In this document: piece by piece, positions 33,327 through 42,130 of the stretch | Layout: every line of letters begins with the position of its first letter | Numbering within the stretch: the stretch's first letter is position 1 | DNA from: Clavibacter michiganensis | GTDB lineage: Bacteria; Actinomycetota; Actinomycetes; Actinomycetales; Microbacteriaceae | NCBI RefSeq assembly: GCF_016907085.1 | Contig: NZ_JAFBBJ010000001.1 | Coordinates: 992,001 to 1,056,000 of the forward strand | Reading direction: 5' to 3' | Length of the DNA: 64,000 nt | Program-made: the position numbers and the translations under genes | Notes under the pieces: model-generated | What the model saw: only the letters and a program-made list of their open reading frames with translations | The model's database searches: none | What the model was told of the DNA's origin: nothing

Positions 33327-34781
33327 ATGAGCGACCACCGCACCACGCCCTCCCCCGCCGCGCCCGCCACGGCCGCCCGCCGCGCCGTGCACCGCGGCCA
33401 CGTCCTCCACATCACGGGCGCCCCGCTCGTGCAGGACGCCCGGCGCCACCTCGTCTCCGTCCCCGACGGCGCGCTCGCGGTCGACGACGCCGGCCGGATC
33501 GCGTGGGTCGGCCCGTTCCGCGACCTCCCAGCCGCCTTCGCCGACGCCCCCGTGCACGGCGACGCGTCCGACTTCCTCATCCCCGGCTTCGTCGACGCCC
33601 ACGTGCACTTCCCGCAGACCTACACGACGAGCGCGCACGGCGGCGGCCAGCTCCTCGAGTGGCTCGACACGTGCGTCTTCCCGTCCGAGGCACGGCTCGA
33701 GGACGAGGGCTTCGCGCGCATGATCGCGGCGGACTTCACGCGCCGCCGGATCATGGCGGGCACGACGAGCGCGCTCGTGTTCGGATCCGCGTTCCCGCAC
33801 GCCCAGGACGCCCTGTTCGAGGCCTCCCGCAACGCGGGCCTCCGGCTGGTGAGCGGCCGCGGGATCCAGACGGTCGGCTCCGGCCCCGCCGCCCCGCTCC
33901 TCACCTCGGAGGAGGACGCGATCGCGCTCTCGTGCGCGGAGATCGACCGCTGGCACGCCGTCGACACGGGCGACGCGACGACCGCGACGCTCCAGGTCGC
34001 GATCGTGCCGCGCTTCAGCCTCTCGGTGACCCCGACGACCCTCCGCGGCCTCGGCGAGCTGTACGACGTGGCGCGCGGCGAGGGCGTGCACTTCCACTCG
34101 CACCTCAACGAGAACGACCGGCCGGGCACGGGCGAGATCGCCGCCGTCCGCGAGGTCTTCGGCACCGCCACCTACCTCGACACCTACGACGGGCTCTTCC
34201 TGCCCGGGTCGGAGCGGGGCGGATCCAGCCTCCTCGGCCGCCGCAGCGTCTTCGCCCACGCGGTGCACTGCCAGGACTCCGAGCTCGCGCGCCTCGCCGA
34301 GACCGGCAGCAGCATCGCGCACTGCCCGACGTCGCAGCAGTTCCTGGGCTCCGGCACCATGCCGTGGCGCCGCACGGTGGCGTCGGGCGTGAACGTGGCG
34401 ATCGGATCCGACGTGGGGGCCGGCGACGAGTGGCTCGTCTCCCGCGTGCTCAACGACGCGTTCAAGGTGCACCTCTCGGAGCCGGGCGACGCGGGCGTGG
34501 AGATCGACGCGGCCGAGCTGCTGTTCACCGGCACGCTCGCCGGCGCCCGCGCGCTCGACATGGAGGACCGCTACGGCAACCTCGACGTGGGCAAGGACGC
34601 CGACTTCCTCACGATCACGCCGGACCGCTGGGAGCCGCTCGCCTTGACGCTCGCCCACGGGATCCGCGCGGACGACGCCGACCGCGCCACCGACCAGATC
34701 CTGTTCACGCTGCTGATGGGGCTGCGCGAGCCGGCCATCTCGGCCGTGCACGTGCAGGGGCGGCGGGTGTCGGCGGGCTGA
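33327..34781 (+). CDS. guaD: guanine deaminase
   Basis: 484-aa amidohydrolase converting guanine to xanthine. Metal-binding PGFVDAHVHFPQT is the guanine-deaminase version of the H-x-H motif; further ligands are in VHFHSHLNEN and VFAHAVHC, with IGSDVGAG supplying the last Asp. GRGIQTVG and CPTSQQFLGSG match substrate-binding segments of the family. A 30-residue disordered leader precedes the fold. Its product xanthine would feed the XDH-like enzyme at 24834-28621, so these loci form a split purine-catabolic neighbourhood. Confidence 0.88.
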   Translation: MSDHRTTPSPAAPATAARRAVHRGHVLHITGAPLVQDARRHLVSVPDGALAVDDAGRIAWVGPFRDLPAAFADAPVHGDASDFLIPGFVDAHVHFPQTYTTSAHGGGQLLEWLDTCVFPSEARLEDEGFARMIAADFTRRRIMAGTTSALVFGSAFPHAQDALFEASRNAGLRLVSGRGIQTVGSGPAAPLLTSEEDAIALSCAEIDRWHAVDTGDATTATLQVAIVPRFSLSVTPTTLRGLGELYDVARGEGVHFHSHLNENDRPGTGEIAAVREVFGTATYLDTYDGLFLPGSERGGSSLLGRRSVFAHAVHCQDSELARLAETGSSIAHCPTSQQFLGSGTMPWRRTVASGVNVAIGSDVGAGDEWLVSRVLNDAFKVHLSEPGDAGVEIDAAELLFTGTLAGARALDMEDRYGNLDVGKDADFLTITPDRWEPLALTLAHGIRADDADRATDQILFTLLMGLREPAISAVHVQGRRVSAG

Positions 34782-34795
34782 CGGCGCGCCGGCGC

Positions 34796-35593
34796 TCAGG
34801 CGCCTCGTTCGTCCCGCTCGCGCGCCTCCCGCAGCCGGAGCCACGCGCGGTGCGCCACGACGACGAGGGCGAGCCACGCGAGCGCCAGCAGCCAGCCGGC
34901 GATCACGTCGGTCAGCCAGTGGTGCCCGAGGTAGACGCGGCTGAGGCTCACCTACGCGGCGAACGCGATGGCGACGACGTACGTGAGCACGCGCGTGGAC
35001 CGCCGCATCTGCCGGAGCACGAGCAGGTACGCGACGATCCCGGCGACCACGCTCGCGTTGAGGGTGTGGCCGGACGGGAACGACGGCGACGCCTCGTAGG
35101 GCGGAACGGCGTCGGCGCGTGGCGGGCGGTCGCGGCCGACGAGCTCCTTGCCGACCTCCGTCATGGCGAGGGATCCGGCGCCCGCGGTGAGGCCGAGCAC
35201 GACCGGCACCCACTGACGACGGCGGATCGCGAGGGCGACGATCACCGCGACGCCCACGATCGGCACGGCGTAGACGCCGGCGGCCTCGGTGAAGACGGTC
35301 ACGGCGGTGTCGAGCCACGGCGAGCGGACGCCCATCGCCAGGTGCAGCGCGGGCTCGTCGAGGAGCGCGACGCTGTCGTCGTCGATCACGGCGACGTAGA
35401 GGCCGGCGAACAGGCTCGACGCGGCGGTGATGACGAGGAGGCCGAGGATCAGGAACGCGGCGAAGGCGCCGGACGGGCCGACGCGGGTCGCGGCACGGAC
35501 GACGCGGCCGGGCAGGCGGACACGTGCGGGGCGGCGGCGCGGCGGGAGGCGGTCGCCCGTGGAGGCGACGCGGTCGCCTGCGGGCCGCTTCAC
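34796..35593 (-). pseudogene. PAP2-family phosphatase broken by an in-frame TAG
   Basis: Membrane phosphatase gene of 266 codons from GTG 35593 (overlapping the previous TGA) to TGA 34796, interrupted by TAG at 34952-34954 (codon 214). Before the stop: helices and motifs C1 KELVGRDRPP and C2 SFPSGHTLNAS. After it, in the same frame, motif C3 SRVYLGHHWLTDVIAGW and the last helix continue intact for 51 codons. C3 holds the catalytic His, so the 213-aa product should be inactive. The lesion is one base: TAC to TAG would restore Tyr. A recent mutation or a base-call error is equally consistent. Confidence 0.85.
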
Positions 35594-35958
35594 CCGTGGA
35601 CGAGCGCTGAGGACGGCACGCGGTGGCGGCGGCGGACGGCGGACGCGATGAGGCCGGCCGTGCCCGCGATGACCCCGATGACGAACGTCGCGACGCCCCC
35701 GATGACGCCCATCAGCACGATCCCGAAGGCACCCGCGGACTCGTCCGGCTGCCCGGAGACGTCCCGCGTCGCCCACGCCGCGAGCACGGCGAGACCCAGG
35801 GCCAGGACGAGCGCGACGATCGTGGAGCCCACGAGGTACCAGCCCCACCCGGCGCCACGGGCCTTCGCGACGACGAGCACGACGGCGGCGACGATCACGA
35901 GCACCGGCACTCCGAGCGTCAGGGTGAGGGCGAGCGCGAACGCGGTGTCGGGATCCAT
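35590..35958 (-). CDS. small membrane protein with three or four helices
   Basis: 122 aa. Helices at about residues 6-27, 36-57 and 77-105, with a short basic C-terminus (RRRHRVPSSALVHG). Not recognised. Start ATG 35958 is set by TACGCT 6 nt upstream (leaderless). Its TGA overlaps the GTG of the PAP2 gene, so both were one transcript. Confidence 0.65.
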   Translation of the reverse strand: MDPDTAFALALTLTLGVPVLVIVAAVVLVVAKARGAGWGWYLVGSTIVALVLALGLAVLAAWATRDVSGQPDESAGAFGIVLMGVIGGVATFVIGVIAGTAGLIASAVRRRHRVPSSALVHG

Positions 35959-35964
35959 GGATCG

Positions 35965-35970
35965 AGCGTA
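35965..35970 (-). promoter_or_regulatory. -10 element TACGCT (leaderless)
   Basis: Minus-strand TACGCT, 6 nt, ATG 35958. Divergent from the leaderless promoter at 36036. Confidence 0.5.
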
Positions 35971-36035
35971 GGCCGCACGGCTGGGCGCGGCGAGGGCGCG
36001 GCGAGGGCACGGCGAGGGCACGGCGGGCGCGCTCC

Positions 36036-36041
36036 TAGCAT
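36036..36041 (+). promoter_or_regulatory. -10 element TAGCAT (leaderless)
   Basis: TAGCAT, 6 nt, ATG 36048. Confidence 0.5.
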
Positions 36042-36047
36042 GGGCGG

Positions 36048-36671
36048 ATGGCGGGATCACGGGGCGCGGACGACGACGGGCGCTCGGCCGGGCGGATCGC
36101 CGGCGTCGTGCTCGGCGCCGGCGCGGGCACCCGGTACGGCGGCCCCAAGGCCCTCGCGACGCATCCCGACGGCACGCCGTGGCTCGCGACCGCGATCCGC
36201 GCGCTCGCCGACGCCGGCTGCTCCCCCGTGCTCGTCGTGCTCGGCGAGCGGGCGGACGAGGCGGAGGCGCTCCTCACCACGCGCCCGGAGTCCGCTCACG
36301 CGCTCGTCGTGCGCGCCGACGACTGGGCCCTCGGGATGTCCGCCTCCCTGCGCGCGGCGCTCCGGGCCGCCGCCGCCCTGGATCCGCCGCCCGTCGCCCT
36401 CGCCGTCGTCCCCGTGGACGTGCCCGACCTCGACGCGGCGACCGTCCGCCGGGTGATCGGCGCCGCACCGGTCGACGCATCGGCCCTGCGCCAGGCCGTC
36501 TTCCGCGGACGCCCCGGCCACCCCGCCCTGCTCGGCCGCGGCCACTGGGCGCCGCTCGCCGCATCCGTCCACGGCGACGAGGGTGCCCGCCGCTACCTGG
36601 CCGCCCATGACGCGCAGCTCGTCGAGGCCGCCGATCTCAGCACGGGGGCGGACGTCGACCGGCGCTCCTGA
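36048..36671 (+). CDS. MocA-like nucleotidyltransferase
   Basis: 207-aa NTP-transferase-fold protein. The nucleotide-binding start is AGVVLGAGAGTRYGGPKAL (family LAAGxxxRxGxxK), later VPVDVPDLD (metal-binding Asp) and GRPGHPALLG. This pattern is typical of MocA/MobA-like enzymes. MocA adds CMP to molybdopterin for xanthine-dehydrogenase-type enzymes; proximity to xdhC and the XDH-like genes supports a cofactor role. It could also act on a different sugar or cofactor phosphate. Confidence 0.8.
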   Translation: MAGSRGADDDGRSAGRIAGVVLGAGAGTRYGGPKALATHPDGTPWLATAIRALADAGCSPVLVVLGERADEAEALLTTRPESAHALVVRADDWALGMSASLRAALRAAAALDPPPVALAVVPVDVPDLDAATVRRVIGAAPVDASALRQAVFRGRPGHPALLGRGHWAPLAASVHGDEGARRYLAAHDAQLVEAADLSTGADVDRRS

Positions 36672-36851
36672 CCCGACGACGGATCCGCCTCCCCGGGAGC
36701 CGGCTGCGCCCGGCCTGCGGGACCGTGTCGAACCGCGCGCCGCGACGCCGCCTCGCAGTACGGTGACCCCGCGCCTCCGGGGATCCGCCGACCGGTCGCG
36801 TCCCGCGACGCACGCGATCCGCCGCCGCACCGACCGAGCACAGGAGCGACC

Positions 36852-38129
36852 TTGCCCTTCGACGACGAGCCCCTCGAAGACGAGCCCTCGGCAGGCCGCC
36901 CGCCCCGCTCCGCTCGATCCCCGCGGGCCGGGATCGCCCGACACGGACGACTCCGCCGGCCCGGTGCCATCCGACCGGTCCTCGGCCTCCTCGCGGCGAC
37001 CGCGGCGGTCGTGGTGGTCAGCGCGGGATCCATCACCGCCATCGCGGCGTGGGACCTCAGCCGCACGGTCTCCGCGAACTCCGTCGACATCTCCGACGGC
37101 GGCCCGCTCCCACCCTCGCTGGCCGGGCTCGACGGCGGCGCCGACATCCTGCTCGTCGGCAGCGACAGCCGCGAGGGCCAGGGCGACGGGTACGGCGACC
37201 CGAAGGTGGTGGGGACGGGACGTCTCAACGATGCGACCGTCCTCGTGCACATCAGCGCCGACCACAGCCGCGCGACCGCGATCTCCTTCCCCCGCGACAT
37301 GCTCGTCGACATCCCGTCCTGCCGGAGCGAGGACGGCAAGCCGGACGTCCCCGCAGCGACCCACGTGATGCTGAACACGGCGCTCAGCCGCGGCGGGCTG
37401 GGCTGCGTCGTGCGCACCATCACGAGCATCACGGGGATCGGCATCCCCTACGCGGGCGTCGTGCAGTTCAACGGCGTCGCCGCCGTCTCCGACGCCGTGG
37501 GCGGAGTCCCCGTGTGCCTGGCCAAGCCCATCAAGGACAAGTACACGAGCCTCGACATGCCGGCCGGCATCAACGTCATCCACGGCCACGAGGCCGCCGA
37601 GTTCCTCCGGACCCGCCATGGCGTCGGCGATGCGAGCGACATCGATCGCATCAGCAACCAGCAGGTGTTCCTCGGCGCCCTCGTCCGCACGGTGACGAGC
37701 AGCGGCACCCTGTCGAACCCCGCGAAGGTCTACGAGATCGCCCGCGCGGTCGTGGAGAACATGAGCCTGTCGACCTCCATGGACAGCCCGGCGGCCATCG
37801 CCTCCATCGCCCTCACCGTCAAGGACATCCCCGCGGACCGCTTCAGCTTCGTGCAGTACCCGAGCATCCGACGCGACGACGGTCGCGTCGACCCGGACAC
37901 GCAGGCCGGGAAGGACCTCATCGGCGTGGTCTCCTCCGACTCCGACTTCAGCCTGGCGCCCGGCTCCATCGGCGGCGGTGTGCAGGCTCCCCCGTCGACC
38001 CCCGCGCCGTCGGCGTCACCCGGTTCCGAGGATGCCGGCGCCGCGGGCGCGACCCCCGATCCCGGGACGGTCCTGCCGAAGGACGTGACGGGTCAGACCG
38101 CGGCCGAGGAGACGTGCGCGCACGGCTGA
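36852..38129 (+). CDS. LytR-CpsA-Psr (LCP) family wall glycopolymer ligase
   Basis: 425-aa membrane-anchored enzyme that transfers teichoic-acid-like or other glycopolymers to peptidoglycan. Start is TTG 36852, with AGGAG 5 nt upstream. Cytoplasmic basic tail, one helix at about residues 44-66, then the extracellular LCP domain: DILLVGSDSREG, RLNDATVLVHISADH, SFPRDMLVDI and later GGVPVCL and FLRTRHGVGDASDIDRI. The Arg and Asp residues that bind the polyprenyl pyrophosphate are present. A disordered Pro/Ser tail follows (about 375-425). TACGGT near 36758 may be its -10. Confidence 0.88.
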   Translation: MPFDDEPLEDEPSAGRPPRSARSPRAGIARHGRLRRPGAIRPVLGLLAATAAVVVVSAGSITAIAAWDLSRTVSANSVDISDGGPLPPSLAGLDGGADILLVGSDSREGQGDGYGDPKVVGTGRLNDATVLVHISADHSRATAISFPRDMLVDIPSCRSEDGKPDVPAATHVMLNTALSRGGLGCVVRTITSITGIGIPYAGVVQFNGVAAVSDAVGGVPVCLAKPIKDKYTSLDMPAGINVIHGHEAAEFLRTRHGVGDASDIDRISNQQVFLGALVRTVTSSGTLSNPAKVYEIARAVVENMSLSTSMDSPAAIASIALTVKDIPADRFSFVQYPSIRRDDGRVDPDTQAGKDLIGVVSSDSDFSLAPGSIGGGVQAPPSTPAPSASPGSEDAGAAGATPDPGTVLPKDVTGQTAAEETCAHG

Positions 38130-38151
38130 CCGGCGCGCGACGGGACGCGCC

Positions 38152-38685
38152 TCAGCGCGCGAGCGCCTCCTCGAGCGCGTGCCACGCGAGCAGCGCGCAC
38201 GTGCCGCGGAGCGGGTAGCGGCCGGAGTCCGCGAGGGCGAACGCGTCGCCGAGGCGGTCCTCCGCGCCGGGGAGGAGCTCGTGGGAGCGGATCAGCGCGC
38301 GCAGCTCGACGACGAGCGCCGACGCCTCCGCGGCCGTCCGCCCCTCCACGAGCTCGGCGAGCATCGACGCGGACGCCTGCGAGACCGTGCAGCCGCGGCC
38401 GTGCCAGCGGACGGCGATGCGCTCGGCGGGATCCACGACCGCGCCCGCGTCGACGGGCGGGTGCGCGGGATCCGCCGCGAGCACCCGCAGGTCCACCACG
38501 TCGCCGCAGGTCGCGTTCCGCTGCTCGGAGGTCCCGAGGACGACTCCGACGGAGGGCGTCGCGGCGTCCGGCTCGGCGACGAACCGGCCGGGCGCCGACG
38601 CCGCCCGCAGCGCCGCGTCGCTGCCGACGCGGCGCCGGGCGTGGTCCGCGATGAGCGCCGATGCGATCTGCCGGTCGAGCGTCAT
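38152..38685 (-). CDS. sufU: SufU-type iron-sulfur cluster assembly protein
   Basis: 177-aa NifU/IscU-fold protein. Cys60 with Asp62 (ATCGD), Cys99 (RGCTVSQAS) and Cys163 (GTCALLAWHALEEAL) are the four conserved ligands; the insertion between the first two motifs is the mark of SufU. In Gram-positives SufU binds zinc and accepts sulfur from SufS. It is encoded downstream of a gamma-glutamyltransferase with ATGA overlap rather than in a suf operon, which is odd: no sufS, sufB or sufC is in the window. The 38-residue insert between motifs 1 and 2 (residues 62-98) is normal for the family. Confidence 0.88.
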   Translation of the reverse strand: MTLDRQIASALIADHARRRVGSDAALRAASAPGRFVAEPDAATPSVGVVLGTSEQRNATCGDVVDLRVLAADPAHPPVDAGAVVDPAERIAVRWHGRGCTVSQASASMLAELVEGRTAAEASALVVELRALIRSHELLPGAEDRLGDAFALADSGRYPLRGTCALLAWHALEEALAR

Positions 38686-40493
38686 CGCCCGACCGCGTAC
38701 CCCTGCGCCCCGCGCGGGTTGGCCGCGGCTCCCAGGAGGCCGGTGCCGGGATCCCGCGTCACGGCCGAGAGGCGCCCGAGCGTCCAGTCGCCGACCACCT
38801 CCACCTCGTGCCCGCGGGCCCGCAGGTCGGCGATGACGTCGTCGCCCACCCGGCCCTCGACCACGAGGCCGCCGGGCGTCCAGGTGCGCGGCCAGAAGGA
38901 TCCGGGGACGCTCGTCGTGTGGAAGGTCGGCGCGTCGACCGCCTGCTGCGGGCTGAAGCCGCCGACGATCGTGCGCAGCAGGTAGGGCAGCTGCCACTGG
39001 TCCTGCTGGTCGCCGCCGGGCGAGCCGAGCGCCTCCACGGGCTGGCCGTCGCGCGTGATCAGCGTGGGCGTCAGCGTCGTGCGCGGCCGACGCCCGGGCA
39101 CCAGCGACGACGGGCCGCCGGGCTCGAGCCACGTCATCTGCAGGCGCGTGCCGAGGCAGAAGCCGAGCGACGGGATGAACGGCGACGACTGGAGCCAGCC
39201 GCCGGACGGCGTGGCGGAGATCATGTTGCCCCACCGGTCGACGATGTCGAGGTGGCAGGTGTCGCCGCGCGTCTCGCCCGTCCGGGAGACCGTGGGCTCG
39301 CCCGTGCCGCCGGCGGACGCGGGCGCGTCGCCCTCGACCACGAGCGGCGGCAGGAACGGCTCCACGCCGGCGACGTGCCCGGGGCGCAGCTCGTGCGACG
39401 CCTGGTCCGTGATGAGCGCGCGCCGCTCCGCCGCGTACTCGGGCGACAGCAGCGCGTCGAGGGGCGCGCCGCCCGGCACCGCGTCGCCGTAGTACGCCTC
39501 GCGGTCGGCGAGGGCGAGCTTCTGCGCCTCGATGACGCGGTGGATCCCGGCGGACGTCGCCGGGTCGATCTCGTCGTCGGAGTACCCGTCGAGGATCATC
39601 AGGGCCTGCAGCAGCGCTGGCCCCTGACCCCACGCGTCGGTCTTCCAGATGCGCAGGCCGCGGAACTCGATCGACACGGCGTCCTCCCACGAGGCGCGCG
39701 AGCCGGCGAGGTCAGCGGCGGTGATCAGGCCCGCGTGGTCGGCGCCGGTGGAGTGCCGGTGCGGATCCTGCACGCTCGCCACCATCTCCTCCGCGACGAA
39801 GCCCTCCGCCCAGACGGTGCGCGCGGCCTCGATGCGGGCCTCGCGCGTCGCGTCGGGTCCGGCGGCCGCCGACGCCTCGGCGAGGATCCGCTCCATGGCC
39901 GCCGCCCACGCGGGGTTCCGCACGAGCGATCCGGCGACGGGCGCCTCGCCATCCGGCATCCAGAACGCGGCCGACGCGGACCAGTGCTCGCGGAACAGGT
40001 CGCCCACGCCCGCGATGGTGCGGCGGACGCTCTCCAGCACCGGATGCCCGTCGCGCGCGTACCCGATCGCGAACGCCCACACGTCGGCGAGCTCCCACGT
40101 GCCGTGATCGCGAAGGAGCAGCAGCCAGGCGTCGACCGCGGCGGGCACGGCGGCGGCGAGCGCTCCGGCGCCGGGCACGCGGTCGAGGCCCTCGGCGCGG
40201 AAGCGCTCGGGCGTCGCGGCGGCGGGCGCGGATCCCTGGCCCATGAGGAGCTTCGGCGCGGCCTCCCCCGCGACGTGCACGACGGCGGTCATGTCGCCGC
40301 CGGGCCCGTTGAGGTGCGGCTCGACGACGTGCAGCACGAACGCGCTCGCGACCGCGGCGTCGAACGCGTTGCCGCCGCGCTCGAGCACGGCCTGGCCTGT
40401 GCCGGACGCGAGCCAGTGCGTGGAGGCGCTCATGCCGAACGTGCCGCGGAGCGTGGGTCGGGTGGTGAATGCGTCGGGCGCGCGGAATGTCAC
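38682..40493 (-). CDS. ggt: gamma-glutamyltransferase family hydrolase
   Basis: 603-aa Ntn-hydrolase that self-cleaves before a Thr. The likely nucleophile is Thr412 in GDTCHLDIVDRWGN, preceding the small subunit; GGGDM-like NGPGGDMTAVVHV and TPTLITRDGQPVEALGSPGGDQQ match family segments. Start GTG 40493 is set by GGAAGGA upstream. No signal peptide is visible, so it is cytoplasmic or exported otherwise. Substrates may be glutathione-like or gamma-glutamyl peptides; actinobacteria of this type mostly use mycothiol, so the substrate is uncertain. Overlaps sufU by ATGA. Confidence 0.85.
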   Translation of the reverse strand: MTFRAPDAFTTRPTLRGTFGMSASTHWLASGTGQAVLERGGNAFDAAVASAFVLHVVEPHLNGPGGDMTAVVHVAGEAAPKLLMGQGSAPAAATPERFRAEGLDRVPGAGALAAAVPAAVDAWLLLLRDHGTWELADVWAFAIGYARDGHPVLESVRRTIAGVGDLFREHWSASAAFWMPDGEAPVAGSLVRNPAWAAAMERILAEASAAAGPDATREARIEAARTVWAEGFVAEEMVASVQDPHRHSTGADHAGLITAADLAGSRASWEDAVSIEFRGLRIWKTDAWGQGPALLQALMILDGYSDDEIDPATSAGIHRVIEAQKLALADREAYYGDAVPGGAPLDALLSPEYAAERRALITDQASHELRPGHVAGVEPFLPPLVVEGDAPASAGGTGEPTVSRTGETRGDTCHLDIVDRWGNMISATPSGGWLQSSPFIPSLGFCLGTRLQMTWLEPGGPSSLVPGRRPRTTLTPTLITRDGQPVEALGSPGGDQQDQWQLPYLLRTIVGGFSPQQAVDAPTFHTTSVPGSFWPRTWTPGGLVVEGRVGDDVIADLRARGHEVEVVGDWTLGRLSAVTRDPGTGLLGAAANPRGAQGYAVGR

Positions 40494-40544
40494 TCGGGGT
40501 CCTTCCGGTGGGGATCCCAGTCGACCACACGGATCGCGCGTCGC

Positions 40545-40571
40545 GGGAATGCCGACGACCTCGCGCTCGTT
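40545..40571 (+). promoter_or_regulatory. sigma-R/SigH-type promoter GGGAAT-N18-GTT before the MFS gene
   Basis: GGGAAT at 40545-40550, exactly 18 nt, then GTT at 40569-40571; ATG 40594 follows 22 nt later. This matches the sigma-R (Streptomyces) / SigH (mycobacteria) consensus GGAAT-N18-GTT used under disulfide stress. A second copy of the same promoter is at 42060. Confidence 0.7.
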
Positions 40572-40593
40572 CACCGTTCGACCCGGGAGGCCC

Positions 40594-42033
40594 ATGACTG
40601 ACACCACTGGCGTCGGATTCCGATCCGAGCGCGGACCCATCCTCATCGCCCTGATGCTGACGACGGGCCTCGTGGCCATCGACTCGACCATCCTCGCCAC
40701 CGCGGTGCCGTCCATCGTGGACGACCTCGGCGGCTTCGCCTCGTTCCCGTGGCTGTTCTCCATCTACCTGCTCGCGCAGGCGGTGTCGGTGCCGCTGTAC
40801 GCGAAGCTCAGCGACACCGTCGGGCGGAAGCCGATCATCCTCATCGGCATCGGGCTGTTCCTCGTGGGATCCGTCCTGTGCGGGTTCGCGTGGAGCATGC
40901 CCGCGCTCATCGCGGCCCGCGCGATCCAGGGCCTCGGCGCCGGCGCGGTCGCGCCCATGGCGATCACGATCGCGGGCGACATCTACACGGTCGCCGAGCG
41001 CGCCAAGACGCAGGGCTACCTCGCGAGCGTGTGGGCGGTCTCCAGCGTCGTCGGTCCGACCCTCGGCGGCGTGTTCTCCGAGTTCACGACATGGCGGTGG
41101 ATCTTCTTCGTCAACGTGCCGCTGTGCCTCCTCGCCGGCTGGATGATCGTCCGCCGCTTCCACGAGTCCATCGAGCGCACGCGGCACCGCGTCGACTACG
41201 CGGGCGCCGCGCTCCTCACGGTGGGCCTCAGCCTCCTGATCCTCGCCGTGCTCGAGGGCGGCCAGGCGTGGGCGTGGGACTCCGTGCCGAGCATCGGCGC
41301 GTTCGCGATCGGCGCCGTGCTGATCGTCGCGTTCCTGCTGGTGGAGCGCCGCGCGGCCGAGCCCGTGCTCCCGCTCTGGGTGTTCTCGCGGCGCCTGCTT
41401 CTCACGACCACGCTCGTCTCGCTCGGCGTCGGCGCGATCCTCATCGGCCTCACGTCCTACGTGCCCACCTACCTCGAGGGGTCGCTCCGCGTCACGCCGC
41501 TCGTCTCCGGCCTCGCGCTCGCGGCGCTCACGATCGGCTGGCCCATCTCGGCGTCGCTCTCGGGCCGCCTGTACCTCCGCATCGGGTTCCGCCGCACGGT
41601 GCTCATCGGCATGGCACTCACGATCGTCGGCACCGGATCCATCGCGCTGCTCGCGGGCACCCCGACGCTCGTGGGGATCGCGGCCGGCTGCTTCGTGGTG
41701 GGCCTGGGGCTCGGCCTCGTCGCGACCCCCAGCCTCATCGGCGCGCAGTCGAGCGTCGGCTGGGGCGAGCGCGGCGTCGTCACGGGCGCGAACCTCTTCG
41801 CCCGGTCGATCGGCAGCGCGGTGGGCGTCGCCGTGTTCGGGGCGATCGCCAACGCGATCTTCGCCGCGTCGGCGGGCGGCCAGAAGGATCCGGACGCCGT
41901 GATCGCCGCGTCCGGCGCCGTGTTCCTCGCGGTCGGCGTGTGCGCGCTCGCGACGGTCGTCGCGGGGCTGCTGATGCCGGAGTCGCGCGTCGAGGACACC
42001 GAGATCGCGCGCGCCGAGCCCGTCGCCGACTGA
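40594..42033 (+). CDS. MFS drug exporter (DHA2-like, 14 helices)
   Basis: 479-aa proton-driven exporter. Motif D1/A region reads YAKLSDTVGRKPIILIG, and the second half repeats GRLYLRIGFRRTVLIGM. LDxTIVNVALP-equivalent IDSTILATAVPSIVDDLGG is in helix 1 and motif C is VVGPTLGGVFSEFTTWRWIFFVN. Start ATG 40594 has GGGAGG upstream. Members of the DHA2 family pump hydrophobic drugs and dyes. The sigma-R-like promoter suggests induction by thiol-oxidising or electrophilic compounds. Confidence 0.87.
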   Translation: MTDTTGVGFRSERGPILIALMLTTGLVAIDSTILATAVPSIVDDLGGFASFPWLFSIYLLAQAVSVPLYAKLSDTVGRKPIILIGIGLFLVGSVLCGFAWSMPALIAARAIQGLGAGAVAPMAITIAGDIYTVAERAKTQGYLASVWAVSSVVGPTLGGVFSEFTTWRWIFFVNVPLCLLAGWMIVRRFHESIERTRHRVDYAGAALLTVGLSLLILAVLEGGQAWAWDSVPSIGAFAIGAVLIVAFLLVERRAAEPVLPLWVFSRRLLLTTTLVSLGVGAILIGLTSYVPTYLEGSLRVTPLVSGLALAALTIGWPISASLSGRLYLRIGFRRTVLIGMALTIVGTGSIALLAGTPTLVGIAAGCFVVGLGLGLVATPSLIGAQSSVGWGERGVVTGANLFARSIGSAVGVAVFGAIANAIFAASAGGQKDPDAVIAASGAVFLAVGVCALATVVAGLLMPESRVEDTEIARAEPVAD

Positions 42034-42059
42034 CCCGCCGCGCCGCGCGCGCGATTCGC

Positions 42060-42086
42060 GGGAATGCCAACCCCGCCCGTACAGTT
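42060..42086 (+). promoter_or_regulatory. sigma-R/SigH-type promoter GGGAAT-N18-GTT before the LLM flavoprotein gene
   Basis: GGGAAT at 42060-42065, 18 nt, GTT at 42084-42086; ATG 42131 lies 44 nt on. It shares TCGCGGGAATGCC with the copy at 40541-40553. It begins 27 nt after the MFS stop, so both genes are in the same predicted regulon but separately promoted. Confidence 0.7.
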
Positions 42087-42093
42087 GACCCGA

Positions 42094-42109
42094 ATGCATA
42101 CGTTCGCAT
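42094..42109. promoter_or_regulatory. possible operator palindrome near the LLM gene
   Basis: ATGCATACGTTCGCAT is a 16-bp imperfect palindrome (ATGC/GCAT arms, ACGT centre), 21 nt before the ATG, just after the sigma-R-like -10. Regulator unknown. Confidence 0.3.
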
Positions 42110-42130
42110 GGATCAAGGAAGCAGGGCAGC

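Noticed and set aside
34952..34954. TAG in the PAP2 gene read as pyrrolysine or suppressed stop
   Set aside because: Nothing in the window supports TAG recoding, and a Tyr codon differs by one base; a nonsense mutation or sequencing error is simpler.
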